Positions 25,921-33,410 of a stretch of DNA of 64,000 bases are shown here, piece by piece. The position numbers and the translations under genes are program-made. This DNA is from Methylorubrum sp. B1-46 (GTDB taxonomy: Bacteria > Pseudomonadota > Alphaproteobacteria > Rhizobiales > Beijerinckiaceae). The stretch lies in contig NZ_CP088247.1 in assembly GCF_021117295.1 (NCBI RefSeq), positions 4,541,001 to 4,605,000 of the forward strand. The letters are read 5' to 3'. The first letter of the stretch is position 1. Every line of letters starts with the position of its first letter. The notes beneath the pieces were generated by a model. It did no database searches. It was not told where the DNA came from and saw only the letters and a program-made list of their open reading frames with translations.

Positions 25921-25965
25921 AGGCCGCGGTTCGCTCCTCGAGCCCGGCACGATCAAGGACACTCT

Positions 25966-26334
25966 GTGAGCTTCAGCAAACAAAACTCCTTCGACGACCG
26001 TCGCCAGGATTCCGCCTCCGCACGGGAGGCCATGCTCGCCCGCTTTCGCGCCCGCCCCTCCCAGGACGATCCGGCCGTCGTGGCGCGCGGCGCCGAGCGC
26101 CGCGCGATCGCCGCCGCTCGCGAAGAGCGGGTTCAGGAGCGTGAGCTGCAGCGGCGCCTCGAAGCCGAGCGGCTGGCCGCCATCGCCGCCGCGGAGCGCG
26201 AGGCGGAGGCTGCGCGCAAGGCTGCCGAGATCGAGGCAGCCGCCGAGCGCGCCCGTCTCGCTCAGGCCAAGCAGAAAGAGGAGCGGGACGCCCGCTACGC
26301 CGCCCGCAAAGCCAAGATCAAACTGCGGCGCTGA
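25966..26334 (+). CDS. Small highly charged helical protein (DUF6481-like)
   Basis: A 122-residue Ala/Arg/Glu-rich protein: an N-terminal MSFSKQNSFDDRR motif, a segment ARFRARPSQDDPAVVARGAERRA, then a long continuous helix of about 60 residues rich in EAER repeats, likely a coiled coil. It resembles the alphaproteobacterial DUF6481 family, whose function is unknown. GTG 25966 follows AAGGACACTCT, differing by one base from the same region of csp, suggesting shared translational control or duplication of the leader. It starts 45 bp after the csp terminator. Confidence 0.75.
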   Translation: MSFSKQNSFDDRRQDSASAREAMLARFRARPSQDDPAVVARGAERRAIAAAREERVQERELQRRLEAERLAAIAAAEREAEAARKAAEIEAAAERARLAQAKQKEERDARYAARKAKIKLRR

Positions 26335-26507
26335 CCGCCTGTCGGCAGCCGTGGCCGCGAGCCGGACCCGTCCGGCGCGCGGAACCTGCCTCGGCACGGC
26401 GCCGGAGCCGATTTCGATCCCCGCCTCAGGCCACGATCGGCGCTCGTTCGTTGCTCCGATGGGGCTCGCCTCCGCCCGAAGCCGTCTTCGACGCTCCGGC
26501 GGAAAGA

Positions 26508-26553
26508 GCATCATCCCGGAAGGGAATCGCCGGCTTTCGGAAAAAGATGGTGC
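26508..26553. repeat. Palindromic dispersed repeat, copy 1
   Basis: GCATCATC (26508-26515) pairs with GATGGTGC (26546-26553) with one mismatch, and the interior ends in gccggctttcgg. The same arrangement, GCATCGTC...CCGAAAG...CTTTCGG...GACGATGC, occurs at 30528-30573 and 30591-30636. It lies in the 290-bp gap between the DUF6481-like gene and the small gene at 26625, which otherwise shows no gene. Confidence 0.75.
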
Positions 26554-26624
26554 AAAAACAAAGGCCGAGAGCCTGGTCCTGGATCCGATATCCAGGGCGA
26601 AGCTCTCGCGTCGAGGAGATACCG

Positions 26625-26822
26625 ATGATGCACAAGTTCAAGCTCGGCCAGCGCGTTCGCCGCGCTCAATCCTCGCCTCTCGACGAGCGACTGGGTTTCG
26701 CCGCGGTCAGCGAGATCGTCCGTCTGATGCCCGACGATCCGACGGGGGAGCCATCCTACCGGATCCGCTCGGGCTCGGCGGAACGCGCCGTCCGTGAGAG
26801 CGAGATCGTCGCGGCGGCGTAG
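26625..26822 (+). CDS. Small hypothetical protein, SH3-like
   Basis: A 65-residue protein beginning MMHKFKLGQRVRRAQSS, with beta-prone segments FAAVSEIVRLMP and PSYRIRSGSAERAVRESEIV. The pattern G-x-x-V, then Y-x-I-R, then E-x-x-V resembles small SH3-like barrels seen in many rhizobial proteins; the function is unknown. The start is ATG 26625 (or the adjacent ATG 26628), preceded by GAGGAGATACCG. It is convergent with the receiver-like gene, with a terminator between. Confidence 0.7.
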   Translation: MMHKFKLGQRVRRAQSSPLDERLGFAAVSEIVRLMPDDPTGEPSYRIRSGSAERAVRESEIVAAA

Positions 26823-26926
26823 GCCCCTCACAAGATCCTCGGTCACCGACCGCTCTCCCTCCGGCGAGGATAGCGCCGCGGGCGTTTTGTGAGAGACACG
26901 GGGCCCCGCTCGCCCTCGCGCCAATG

Positions 26927-26951
26927 AAAAAGGCGGGCCCCTCGGCCCGCC
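26927..26951 (-). terminator. Intrinsic terminator for the receiver-like gene
   Basis: On the minus strand GGCGGGCC (26951-26944) pairs with GGCCCGCC (26939-26932) and is followed by TTTTTC (26931-26926). It starts 27 bp after the stop of the gene ending at 26978. On the plus strand there is no U-run, so it serves mainly the minus-strand gene. Confidence 0.8.
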
Positions 26952-26977
26952 CGTCATTGTCCCGTTAAGGGAAAGCC

Positions 26978-27319
26978 CTAAAGCTCCGGCTCATTAAGCA
27001 CGTAGGGTCCGATTCGGCTCTTCAAATCGACGGGTGCGCCGGCGCGGGGACCTGCGTCGTCCATCTCGATCACCGGGATTCCGCCGACGCGCATCTGCTC
27101 ACGCAGGCGGTTGGCCAGGGCGGCAATCTGCGGGTTCGGGCTGGAAGAGAGCTGGAGAACGATCGCCGCGGGGCGAGCGATCACGGCGAGAACATCGTCG
27201 GCCGCCTCGATCGAAGCGGTCACGCTCGCGTAACCGAGCCCGGCAAGGTCGGCGGCAAGAGAGCGATCGACGGCCCGGCGGCCATCGTCTACGACGAGCA
27301 CTTGTTGCAGCGCACCCAT
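26978..27319 (-). CDS. Receiver-like protein lacking the phospho-acceptor Asp
   Basis: A 113-residue stand-alone domain with the response-regulator fold. The acidic pair is present (VLVVDDGRR at about 8-16), but the third-strand position that should read V-x-x-D is AIVLQLSSS, so the phosphorylated aspartate is absent. The Lys end strand is also unclear. It is therefore a pseudo-receiver, presumably a protein-binding module. ATG 27319 is chosen because the fold begins there. It has a weak Shine-Dalgarno, and the open frame continues upstream to 27454. A terminator follows. Confidence 0.6.
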   Translation of the reverse strand: MGALQQVLVVDDGRRAVDRSLAADLAGLGYASVTASIEAADDVLAVIARPAAIVLQLSSSPNPQIAALANRLREQMRVGGIPVIEMDDAGPRAGAPVDLKSRIGPYVLNEPEL

Positions 27320-27578
27320 AAGCTTCAGCGTTACCCCATGTCGCGCCTCGTGTGAAGAGGCACCCCGGATAACCCGCACGGCCACGATTGGTTCGCCGGC
27401 CATGCAGATCAATTCAACATGGAATCGTCTGGCTGAAGGTCTGATGAACTGCACTGCACAGGCCGTGACGAGGCGCGGCGCGGTGTGTGGCTCTCGCGGT
27501 TATTCGTTGATATTGCTGATCTTTTCTTCGCCGCGATAAAGACGTGGATGCCGCGCGCGCCGCAGTTGGCGGGCCGGA

Positions 27579-29075
27579 CTACGCGGACGCAAAATTCTCC
27601 GGTAGATCGGCGGATTCAGACGTCTCGACCGCCTCGATCGCGGTCGCGAGGCCCGCGAACAGCACCGGCGCGTAGGATGTCTCCCGCCAAGCGCCGTCCG
27701 GCGCGTCCGGCGGATTGCCGCGTTGCAGCGCCTTCACGGTGCAGGCTTGACCGCGGAAGGCGAGGCGCCCGTCCGGCTCGTGCCGCAGCGCCATCAGCGT
27801 GGCGGGGAGGGCGAGGCGCTCCGGCTTGCCGAGCACGAGAGAGAGATCGCCCGCCGTCCCGCGCCGTCCGGAGAGCAGTGCCGTCTCGTCGAAGACGATC
27901 GTATCGACCACCGTGTCGAGCCGCAGGCTCTGCGGCAGGCCCACGGCGCGACTGCGGCCGGGGAGGCGGGTCGGTGCCCGGTGCACTAGGGCGACCGAGC
28001 GCAGATCCGCCGGCATGTCGCGGCCGGCGAGGTTCTTTTCGAGGAAGGCGGGAGCGACCAGATGGGTCGGCCCCGGCCGGCGCAGGGCCGCCGCGAAGGC
28101 TGCCCCGTCGAAGAGCGGCAGCGTTTCCAGGCTCGCGCCCGCCACGAGGGCGGCGGCGAGCCCGGTGGCGAGGCCGCGCAGGTCGTGCGGGGCGATCAGA
28201 CTGAGGATGCGCTCGGCGGGGGCGACCCGCATCGCCACGAGATGCGCGGCGGCGGCCGCCACCACCGATTCGCCGCTGCGGTAGACCGGCCGCTCGGGAT
28301 CGCCTCCGACGAAGCTGATGAGGCCGGCGGATTCGGGCGCCGGTCCGGTGGGCTCTCCGGCGGGGCCGTCGAGAACGAACCGGTCAAGGTTGATCACCCC
28401 GTCCGGCACGTCGGGGCCGAAGGCAGCGAGGTAGCGCAGGCCGAAATAGCGCGCGGCGACATTGCAGAGGCGTTGCGCGGGTGCGGCGGAGCCGAGCCGG
28501 GCCTGGGTCAGAACCGCGCTCAGCGCCACGTTCTGCGCCGCGGCGAGCAGGCGCTCCTCGTCCCAGGAGACCGGCAGGAGGCAGGCGACGTGGCCGGCGG
28601 CCTCGACGGCGAGGATCGCCAGCGCGCTCTCGGCCGAGCCCGGCAGGCACAGGCCGATGCGGCTTCCCGGCGGCAGGCGCCAACTGCGCAGGCCGCGGGC
28701 GAGGCGCTCGACGATCTCGGCGGCGGCGGCGTAGGTCCAGGTGATGGCAGGCCGGTCGCTCCAATCCGGCTTGTCGGCAGGATCGACGACCGCGATCCGG
28801 TCGGGATGGCGCCGGGCCGTGGCGGTCAGCAGGCTGCCGAGGCTGACACGCCTCTGCGGCGCGGCGGCCTGTACCCGAGGCGGAGCCTCGTCGGGGGCCG
28901 CGTCCGTCGCCAAGCCCGCGGGCCTGTCGGACGCATCCTTCGAAGCCTGCTGCGCGGCCCCTTGCGCGGCCTCTTGCAAAGCGCCCTGCAAGGCGCGTTG
29001 CAGGGCCCCTTGCAGAGCGTCCTGCAAGGCCCGCGGCGACGCCTCAGCTTGCGTGATAGCCCGTTGCGCCGACAC
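27579..29075 (-). CDS. Divergent AMP-binding-like protein with ALQ repeats, probably inactive
   Basis: A 498-residue protein resembling the N-terminal domain of acyl-CoA/AMP ligases (TYAAAAEIVERLARGLRSWRLPPGSRIGLCLPGS, then VEAAGHVACLLPVSWDEERL). The phosphate-binding TSGTTGxPKG loop is replaced by LISFVGGDPERPVYRSG, and the C-terminal catalytic domain is short. It probably cannot adenylate in the usual way. Residues 15-45 are a tandem ALQ-D/G/R repeat encoded by 12-bp repeats (28970-29030). The GTG start at 29075 follows GAGGGCGGG. The gene is divergent from the ethylene-receptor-like kinase, 194 bp away. Its function is unknown. Confidence 0.65.
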   Translation of the reverse strand: MSAQRAITQAEASPRALQDALQGALQRALQGALQEAAQGAAQQASKDASDRPAGLATDAAPDEAPPRVQAAAPQRRVSLGSLLTATARRHPDRIAVVDPADKPDWSDRPAITWTYAAAAEIVERLARGLRSWRLPPGSRIGLCLPGSAESALAILAVEAAGHVACLLPVSWDEERLLAAAQNVALSAVLTQARLGSAAPAQRLCNVAARYFGLRYLAAFGPDVPDGVINLDRFVLDGPAGEPTGPAPESAGLISFVGGDPERPVYRSGESVVAAAAAHLVAMRVAPAERILSLIAPHDLRGLATGLAAALVAGASLETLPLFDGAAFAAALRRPGPTHLVAPAFLEKNLAGRDMPADLRSVALVHRAPTRLPGRSRAVGLPQSLRLDTVVDTIVFDETALLSGRRGTAGDLSLVLGKPERLALPATLMALRHEPDGRLAFRGQACTVKALQRGNPPDAPDGAWRETSYAPVLFAGLATAIEAVETSESADLPENFASA

Positions 29076-29119
29076 TCGCGCCCGCCCTCGAAAACCACCC
29101 CGTTTGATGAATGAATAGG

Positions 29120-29136
29120 GTTAAGCAAGGCTTAAC
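29120..29136. promoter_or_regulatory. Inverted repeat between divergent AMP-binding-like and kinase genes
   Basis: GTTAAG (29120-29125) and CTTAAC (29131-29136) are exact complements with a 5-bp spacer, in a locally AT-rich part of the divergent promoter region. This is the size and place of an operator, though no binding protein is known. Confidence 0.45.
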
Positions 29137-29269
29137 GTTTGAGGGCCGAGGGCGTCTCGCGTAGAGAATTGCAGGCAGGGAGGCGGCCTTGGCCGGAGGA
29201 CCCGATTCCTGTTGAGCATGTGAGCGCGCGGTCTGTAGGATCGCGTGCAGGTGAGCCGGGGCCGAAGCG

Positions 29270-30526
29270 ATGCTCGAACTTCTGCGGCGGCTGTGGGAGG
29301 TCGAGAATCTTTCGCCCCACGGCATCTGTCTGCTCTGGCGCCCGGAGCTGATCTGGACGCACGTCGTCTCCGACAGCCTGATCGCCTTCGCCTATTTCTC
29401 GATTCCCGTCGGCCTGGCTTACTTCGTGTCCCACCGCCGGGACGTGGTGTTCGGCTGGATCTTCTGGTCGTTCGCGGTGTTCATCACCGCCTGCGGCGCG
29501 ACGCATCTCATGGCAATCTGGACGCTCTGGGTGCCGGATTACGGGCTGGAGGCTGCGGTCAAGCTCCTGACGGGCTTGGCCTCCATCGGCACGTCGGTGG
29601 CGCTCTGGGTCCTGATGCCGAAGGCGCTGACGCTGCCGTCTCCCACTCAGCTCCGGCAGGCCAACGAGGCGCTGGAGGCGCGCATCCGGGAGCGCGACGC
29701 GGCGCTCGCCGCCTTGGAAGCCGCCAATGCCGAGCGCCAGCGCGCCGAGGAAGCGCTGCGCCAGAGCCAGAAGATGGAGGCGATCGGCCAGCTCACCGGC
29801 GGCGTGGCCCACGACTTCAACAACCTGCTCAACGTGGTGCTGCTCAACCTCGACCGGGTCGAGCGCGGCCTGCCCGAGGAGAGTCCCCTGCGCAAGCGCC
29901 TGGGCGATGCGATGAAGGGCGCCGAGCGGGCGGCGACGATGACGCACAAGCTGCTGGCCTTCGCCCGCCGCCAGCCGCTCTCGCCGGTGAGCACCGACGT
30001 CAACGCCCAGATCGCCTCCTTCGCCGAGTTCCTGGGCGGCACGATCGGCTCGCGGATCCGGCTCGAGACCGATCTCGCCCCGAACCTGCCGCGGGTGAAC
30101 GTCGATCCCAACCAGTTCGAGAACGCGATCCTCAACCTCGCGGTCAACGCCCGCGACGCGATGCCGGAGGGTGGGACCCTGACGCTGGCCACCCGGCTGC
30201 TGCCGGGGGGCGAGGGGCTTGCGGTGGAAGTGTCAGACACCGGAACCGGGATGACGCCGGAGGTCGAGGCCCACGCCTTCGAGCCGTTCTTCACCACGAA
30301 GCCGGTGGGGCAGGGGACGGGCCTGGGGCTCAGCCAGGTGTTCGGCTTCGCGCAGCAATCGGGCGGCAACGCCACCTTCGTGCGCGGCGACCGGCCCGGC
30401 ACGACGGTGCGCCTGTCCTTCCCGGCACAGGGGTCGGTTGCGAACCGTCCGGCACCGACGCGGCCAGCACCGGGCGCCGAGTCCGATTTCGCGCCGCTGA
30501 TGCCACCGGTGGTGGCCGCGGGCTAG
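29270..30526 (+). CDS. Ethylene-receptor-like histidine kinase
   Basis: A 418-residue membrane histidine kinase. The N-terminus has three hydrophobic helices whose sequence follows plant ETR1: SDSLIAFAYFSIPVGLAYFV and FITACGATHLMAIWT. Asp35, Tyr42, Ile45, Pro46, Cys75 and His79 correspond to ETR1 Asp25, Tyr32, Ile35, Pro36, Cys65 and His69 with a constant offset of 10. The last two are the copper ligands of the ethylene site. There is no GAF domain. A coiled coil (about 128-165) leads to the H-box (GGVAHDFNNLL, His181), an N-box (LNLAVNARDAM) and ATP lid motifs SDTGTGM and GTGLGL. A response regulator follows. Sensing of ethylene or copper is inference. Confidence 0.9.
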   Translation: MLELLRRLWEVENLSPHGICLLWRPELIWTHVVSDSLIAFAYFSIPVGLAYFVSHRRDVVFGWIFWSFAVFITACGATHLMAIWTLWVPDYGLEAAVKLLTGLASIGTSVALWVLMPKALTLPSPTQLRQANEALEARIRERDAALAALEAANAERQRAEEALRQSQKMEAIGQLTGGVAHDFNNLLNVVLLNLDRVERGLPEESPLRKRLGDAMKGAERAATMTHKLLAFARRQPLSPVSTDVNAQIASFAEFLGGTIGSRIRLETDLAPNLPRVNVDPNQFENAILNLAVNARDAMPEGGTLTLATRLLPGGEGLAVEVSDTGTGMTPEVEAHAFEPFFTTKPVGQGTGLGLSQVFGFAQQSGGNATFVRGDRPGTTVRLSFPAQGSVANRPAPTRPAPGAESDFAPLMPPVVAAG

Positions 30527-30527
30527 A

Positions 30528-30661
30528 ACATCGTCCTGAAAGGCGCCCGCCGGTTTTCGGGAAAAGGCGATGCGCGAACGAGGGGCTGTAGCATCGTCCC
30601 GAAAGGTGGCCGCCGGCTTTCGGGAAAAGACGATGCGCGAACAAGGGAATAGAGCATCGTC
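30528..30661. repeat. Palindromic dispersed repeat, two tandem copies plus a half copy
   Basis: Copies at 30528-30573 and 30591-30636 share GCATCGTC, CCGAAAG, a ccgccgg core, CTTTCGG, gaaaa and GACGATGC, forming a hairpin with an internal bulge. A half copy, GCATCGTC, sits at 30654-30661. They begin just after the kinase stop codon and fill most of the gap before the response regulator gene. Another copy is at 26508-26553. Confidence 0.8.
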
Positions 30662-30713
30662 GCGACGGGGTGCGGTGGCCGTCACGGCAGCGAGAGGGAG
30701 GGAGAGGCGAGGG

Positions 30714-31076
30714 ATGATCGACAAGCGGACGGTGCTCGTCGTCGAGGACGAAGAGATGCTGCTCAACGCCGTGACCATGGAGTTCGAGGATGCCGGCTTT
30801 GCCGTGCTCAGCGCGGGCACCGCGGAGGAGGCCTATGGCCTGCTCCAGGGGGCCGAGCGGGTCGATCTCCTCTTCACCGACATCCGCCTGCCGGGCCAAC
30901 TCGACGGCTGGGACCTCGCCGAACGCGCCCGCCTGCTCCATCCGGCCCTGCCGGTGATCTACGTGACCGGCTACAGCAGCGAGCAGCCCCGGCAGGTGAG
31001 CGAGAGCGTGCTGGTGATGAAGCCCTACCGCATGACGGCGATCATGAGCGCCGCGCAGCAATTGGGGGTGGGGTAA
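30714..31076 (+). CDS. Single-domain response regulator (CheY-like)
   Basis: A 120-residue receiver domain with no output domain. The acidic pocket is VLVVEDEEM, the phospho-acceptor Asp lies in LLFTDIRLPG, the Thr in VIYVTGYSS, and the Lys in VLVMKPYRM. ATG 30714 follows a purine-rich GGGAGGGAGAGGCGAGGG. It lies downstream of the ethylene-receptor-like kinase in the same direction, separated by 187 bp of palindromic repeats, and is its probable partner. In many related kinases this receiver is fused to the C-terminus. Confidence 0.88.
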   Translation: MIDKRTVLVVEDEEMLLNAVTMEFEDAGFAVLSAGTAEEAYGLLQGAERVDLLFTDIRLPGQLDGWDLAERARLLHPALPVIYVTGYSSEQPRQVSESVLVMKPYRMTAIMSAAQQLGVG

Positions 31077-31163
31077 GCCGGCCGGCTCCTATGGATTCCG
31101 GATTCCCCTGTGCGGCCCCGGGATGACGGAAAGCGGCATCGAAGCGATCAAGCGAACGCCGTA

Positions 31164-32795
31164 TCACTCCTCCCGCGCCTTCTCCCTCAAGACGAACTTC
31201 TGCACCTTGCCCGTCGAGGTCTTCGGCAACTCGCCGAACACGATGTGGCGCGGCAACTTGTAGGGCGCGAGCCGCTCGCGGCACCACGCGACCAACTCCT
31301 CGGAGGTCGCCTCCCGGCCCTCCTTCAGCTCGATGAAGGCGCAAGGGGTCTCGCCCCACTTCGCGTCGGGCTTGGCCACCACGGCGGCGGCGGCGACGGA
31401 GGGGTGCTTGAACAGCGCGTCCTCGACCTCGATCGAGGAGATGTTCTCGCCGCCGGAGATGATGATGTCCTTCGAACGGTCCTTCAACTGAATGTAGCCG
31501 TCGGGATGCTTCACCCCGAGATCGCCGGAGCGGAACCAGCCGCCCGCGAAGGCGGCCTGCGTCGAGGCCGGGTTCTTCAGATAGCCGCGCATCACCACAT
31601 TGCCGCGGAACATCACCTCGCCGAGGCTCGTCCCGTCGGCGGGCAGCGACTCCATCGTCTCGGGATCGCGCACGTCGAGCCCTTCCAGAACGGGGTAGCG
31701 CACGCCTTGGCGCGCCTTCTTCTTCGCCCGCTCATCGGGGGCCAGCGCGTCCCAATCCTCGTGCCACGCATTCACGACCGCCGGGCCGTAGGTCTCGGTC
31801 AGGCCGTAGAGGTGGGTGACGTCGAAGCCGGCCTCGCCCATGGCGGCGAGGACCGCCTCGGGCGGCGGCGCGGCGGCGGTGAGGAAGTGGACGCGCTGGG
31901 GGAGGGGACGCTTCTGCGCGTCGGGGGCGTTGAGCAGCGTCGACATCACGATCGGCGCGCCCGACAGGTGGGTGACGCCGTGCTCGGCCAGCGCCGCGTA
32001 CATCGCGGGCGCCCGCACCTGGCGCAGGCAGACATGGGTGCCGGCCACGATCGAGAGCGTCCACGGGAAGCACCAGCCGTTGCAGTGAAACATCGGCAAG
32101 GTCCAGAGATAGACCGCGTGCTGCGGCAGCCCGGCGGTGATGACGTTGCCGAGCGAGAGCAGGGCCGCGCCGCGGTGGTGATAGACCACGCCCTTCGGGT
32201 CGCCCGTGGTGCCGGAGGTGTAATTCAGCGAGATCGCGTCCCACTCGTCGCCCGGCATCGCCCAGTCGTAATCGGGATCGCCCTCGGCCAGGAGCGCCTC
32301 GTAGCCGGTCTCGCCGAGGGGCGCGCCCTCGCCGGTGAATTCCGGATCGTCGTAGTCGATGACGAGGGGCGAGACCCCGGCCCGGTCGAGCGCCTCGCGG
32401 CCGATCCGCGCGAATTCGCGATCGACGATGAACACCTTGGCCTCGCCGTGGTCGAGACAGAAGGCGAGCGCCGCCGCGTCGAGGCGCGTGTTGAGGGTGT
32501 TGAGCACCGCCCCCGTCATCGGCACGCCGTAGTGGCACTCGATCATCGCCGGCGTGTTGGCCAGCAGCACGGCGACGGTGTCGCCGCGGCCGATGCCGCG
32601 TGCCGCCAGGGCCGCGGCGAGGCGGCGGCAGCGGGCGTAGAGCTCGGCGTAAGGACGACGCAGGGATCCGTGAATCACCGCGACCTGATCCGGGAAGGTG
32701 CGGGCGGCGCGGTCGAGATAGGTCAGCGGCGTGAGCGGCTGATAATTGGCGGGGTTTCGATCGAGATCCCGATCGTAGATCGTCGCACGCGTCAT
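31164..32795 (-). CDS. Acyl-CoA synthetase (AMP-forming)
   Basis: A 543-residue ANL-superfamily enzyme that activates a carboxylic acid to its CoA thioester through an acyl-AMP. The P-loop LNYTSGTTGDPKGVVYHHRG, the A5 motif YGLTETYGP, the A7 motif GWFRSGDLGV, the hinge KDRSKDIIISGGENISS and the catalytic lysine in TSTGKVQKFVLR are all present. It most resembles the medium-chain and methylmercaptopropionate-type ligases; the exact substrate cannot be told. ATG 32795 is used, with 19-bp direct repeats 43-80 bp upstream of it. It is convergent with the response regulator gene. Confidence 0.92.
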   Translation of the reverse strand: MTRATIYDRDLDRNPANYQPLTPLTYLDRAARTFPDQVAVIHGSLRRPYAELYARCRRLAAALAARGIGRGDTVAVLLANTPAMIECHYGVPMTGAVLNTLNTRLDAAALAFCLDHGEAKVFIVDREFARIGREALDRAGVSPLVIDYDDPEFTGEGAPLGETGYEALLAEGDPDYDWAMPGDEWDAISLNYTSGTTGDPKGVVYHHRGAALLSLGNVITAGLPQHAVYLWTLPMFHCNGWCFPWTLSIVAGTHVCLRQVRAPAMYAALAEHGVTHLSGAPIVMSTLLNAPDAQKRPLPQRVHFLTAAAPPPEAVLAAMGEAGFDVTHLYGLTETYGPAVVNAWHEDWDALAPDERAKKKARQGVRYPVLEGLDVRDPETMESLPADGTSLGEVMFRGNVVMRGYLKNPASTQAAFAGGWFRSGDLGVKHPDGYIQLKDRSKDIIISGGENISSIEVEDALFKHPSVAAAAVVAKPDAKWGETPCAFIELKEGREATSEELVAWCRERLAPYKLPRHIVFGELPKTSTGKVQKFVLREKAREE

Positions 32796-32837
32796 CGGTC
32801 TCGCCTCCCTGTTCGAAGGAGATTATCCGAGCTGCGC

Positions 32838-32875
32838 AGGCGAAACGACAGAGAACAGGCGAAACCACAGAGAAA
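32838..32875. promoter_or_regulatory. Two tandem 19-bp repeats upstream of the acyl-CoA synthetase gene
   Basis: AGGCGAAACGACAGAGAAC (32838-32856) and AGGCGAAACCACAGAGAAA (32857-32875) are adjacent copies with two mismatches, 43-80 bp upstream of the ATG at 32795. Spacing near two helical turns suggests a binding site for a regulator, but this is inference. Confidence 0.5.
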
Positions 32876-32955
32876 AGGCCCCGCGGGCAGATGCCCGGGA
32901 GCCTTGTCGGATCAGGTTCGAGAGGGGGAGGGCGAGAGCGGCCGAAAAGGGCCGA

Positions 32956-33150
32956 TCAACGCTCCCGGCCGCTGAGGAGCTTCTCCAGGGCGGCGAGCCC
33001 GCTGCGCTCGGCAGCCTCTTCCGTGGTCTGCACCCGATCGGCGCGCTGAAACAGCTTGCCGTTCCGGCGGATGGCCCAGGTGAAGTGCCCAGCGGGGCGC
33101 TCGCAGGCTTCGATTTCGAGGGTGTAGGGATTTGCGCTGTTGTTTGCCAT
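32956..33150 (-). CDS. Small conserved hypothetical protein
   Basis: A 64-residue protein beginning MANNSANPYTLEIE, with a beta-hairpin-like segment (CERPAGHFTWAIRRNGKLFQRADR) followed by a helix (TEEAAERSGLAALEKLLSG). Short proteins of this pattern recur in Methylobacterium and rhizobia, and the function is unknown. ATG 33150 is chosen on the start of the conserved region. It shares a divergent upstream region with the ArnT-like gene. Confidence 0.65.
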   Translation of the reverse strand: MANNSANPYTLEIEACERPAGHFTWAIRRNGKLFQRADRVQTTEEAAERSGLAALEKLLSGRER

Positions 33151-33410
33151 GAGTGGGATATAGGGACGCCCTCCCGGTCCGGCTACCCACCCGGTGCATG
33201 GTTGCGTTGCTTTTCGCGGGCGAGCCCGCCGCCGCGGCGCGTCAGGCCCTCGCATTTGACAATCCGAAGCGGATCATCGACACGGCGCCCGGCCGGGGCG
33301 CGGGCCGTCCTCCGGCCTTTTTCATCCGCGCCCGAGCCGCCGATGCCCGTTCCTCCCCACCCGAGCCGGACCGCACCGAGATGGGGCGCGAGATGGGGCG
33401 GATGCCGCCC

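Noticed and set aside
28970..29030. Possible CRISPR-like or satellite repeat
   Set aside because: The 12-bp periodicity is in frame and codes the ALQ repeats of the ligase-like protein. There are no spacers.
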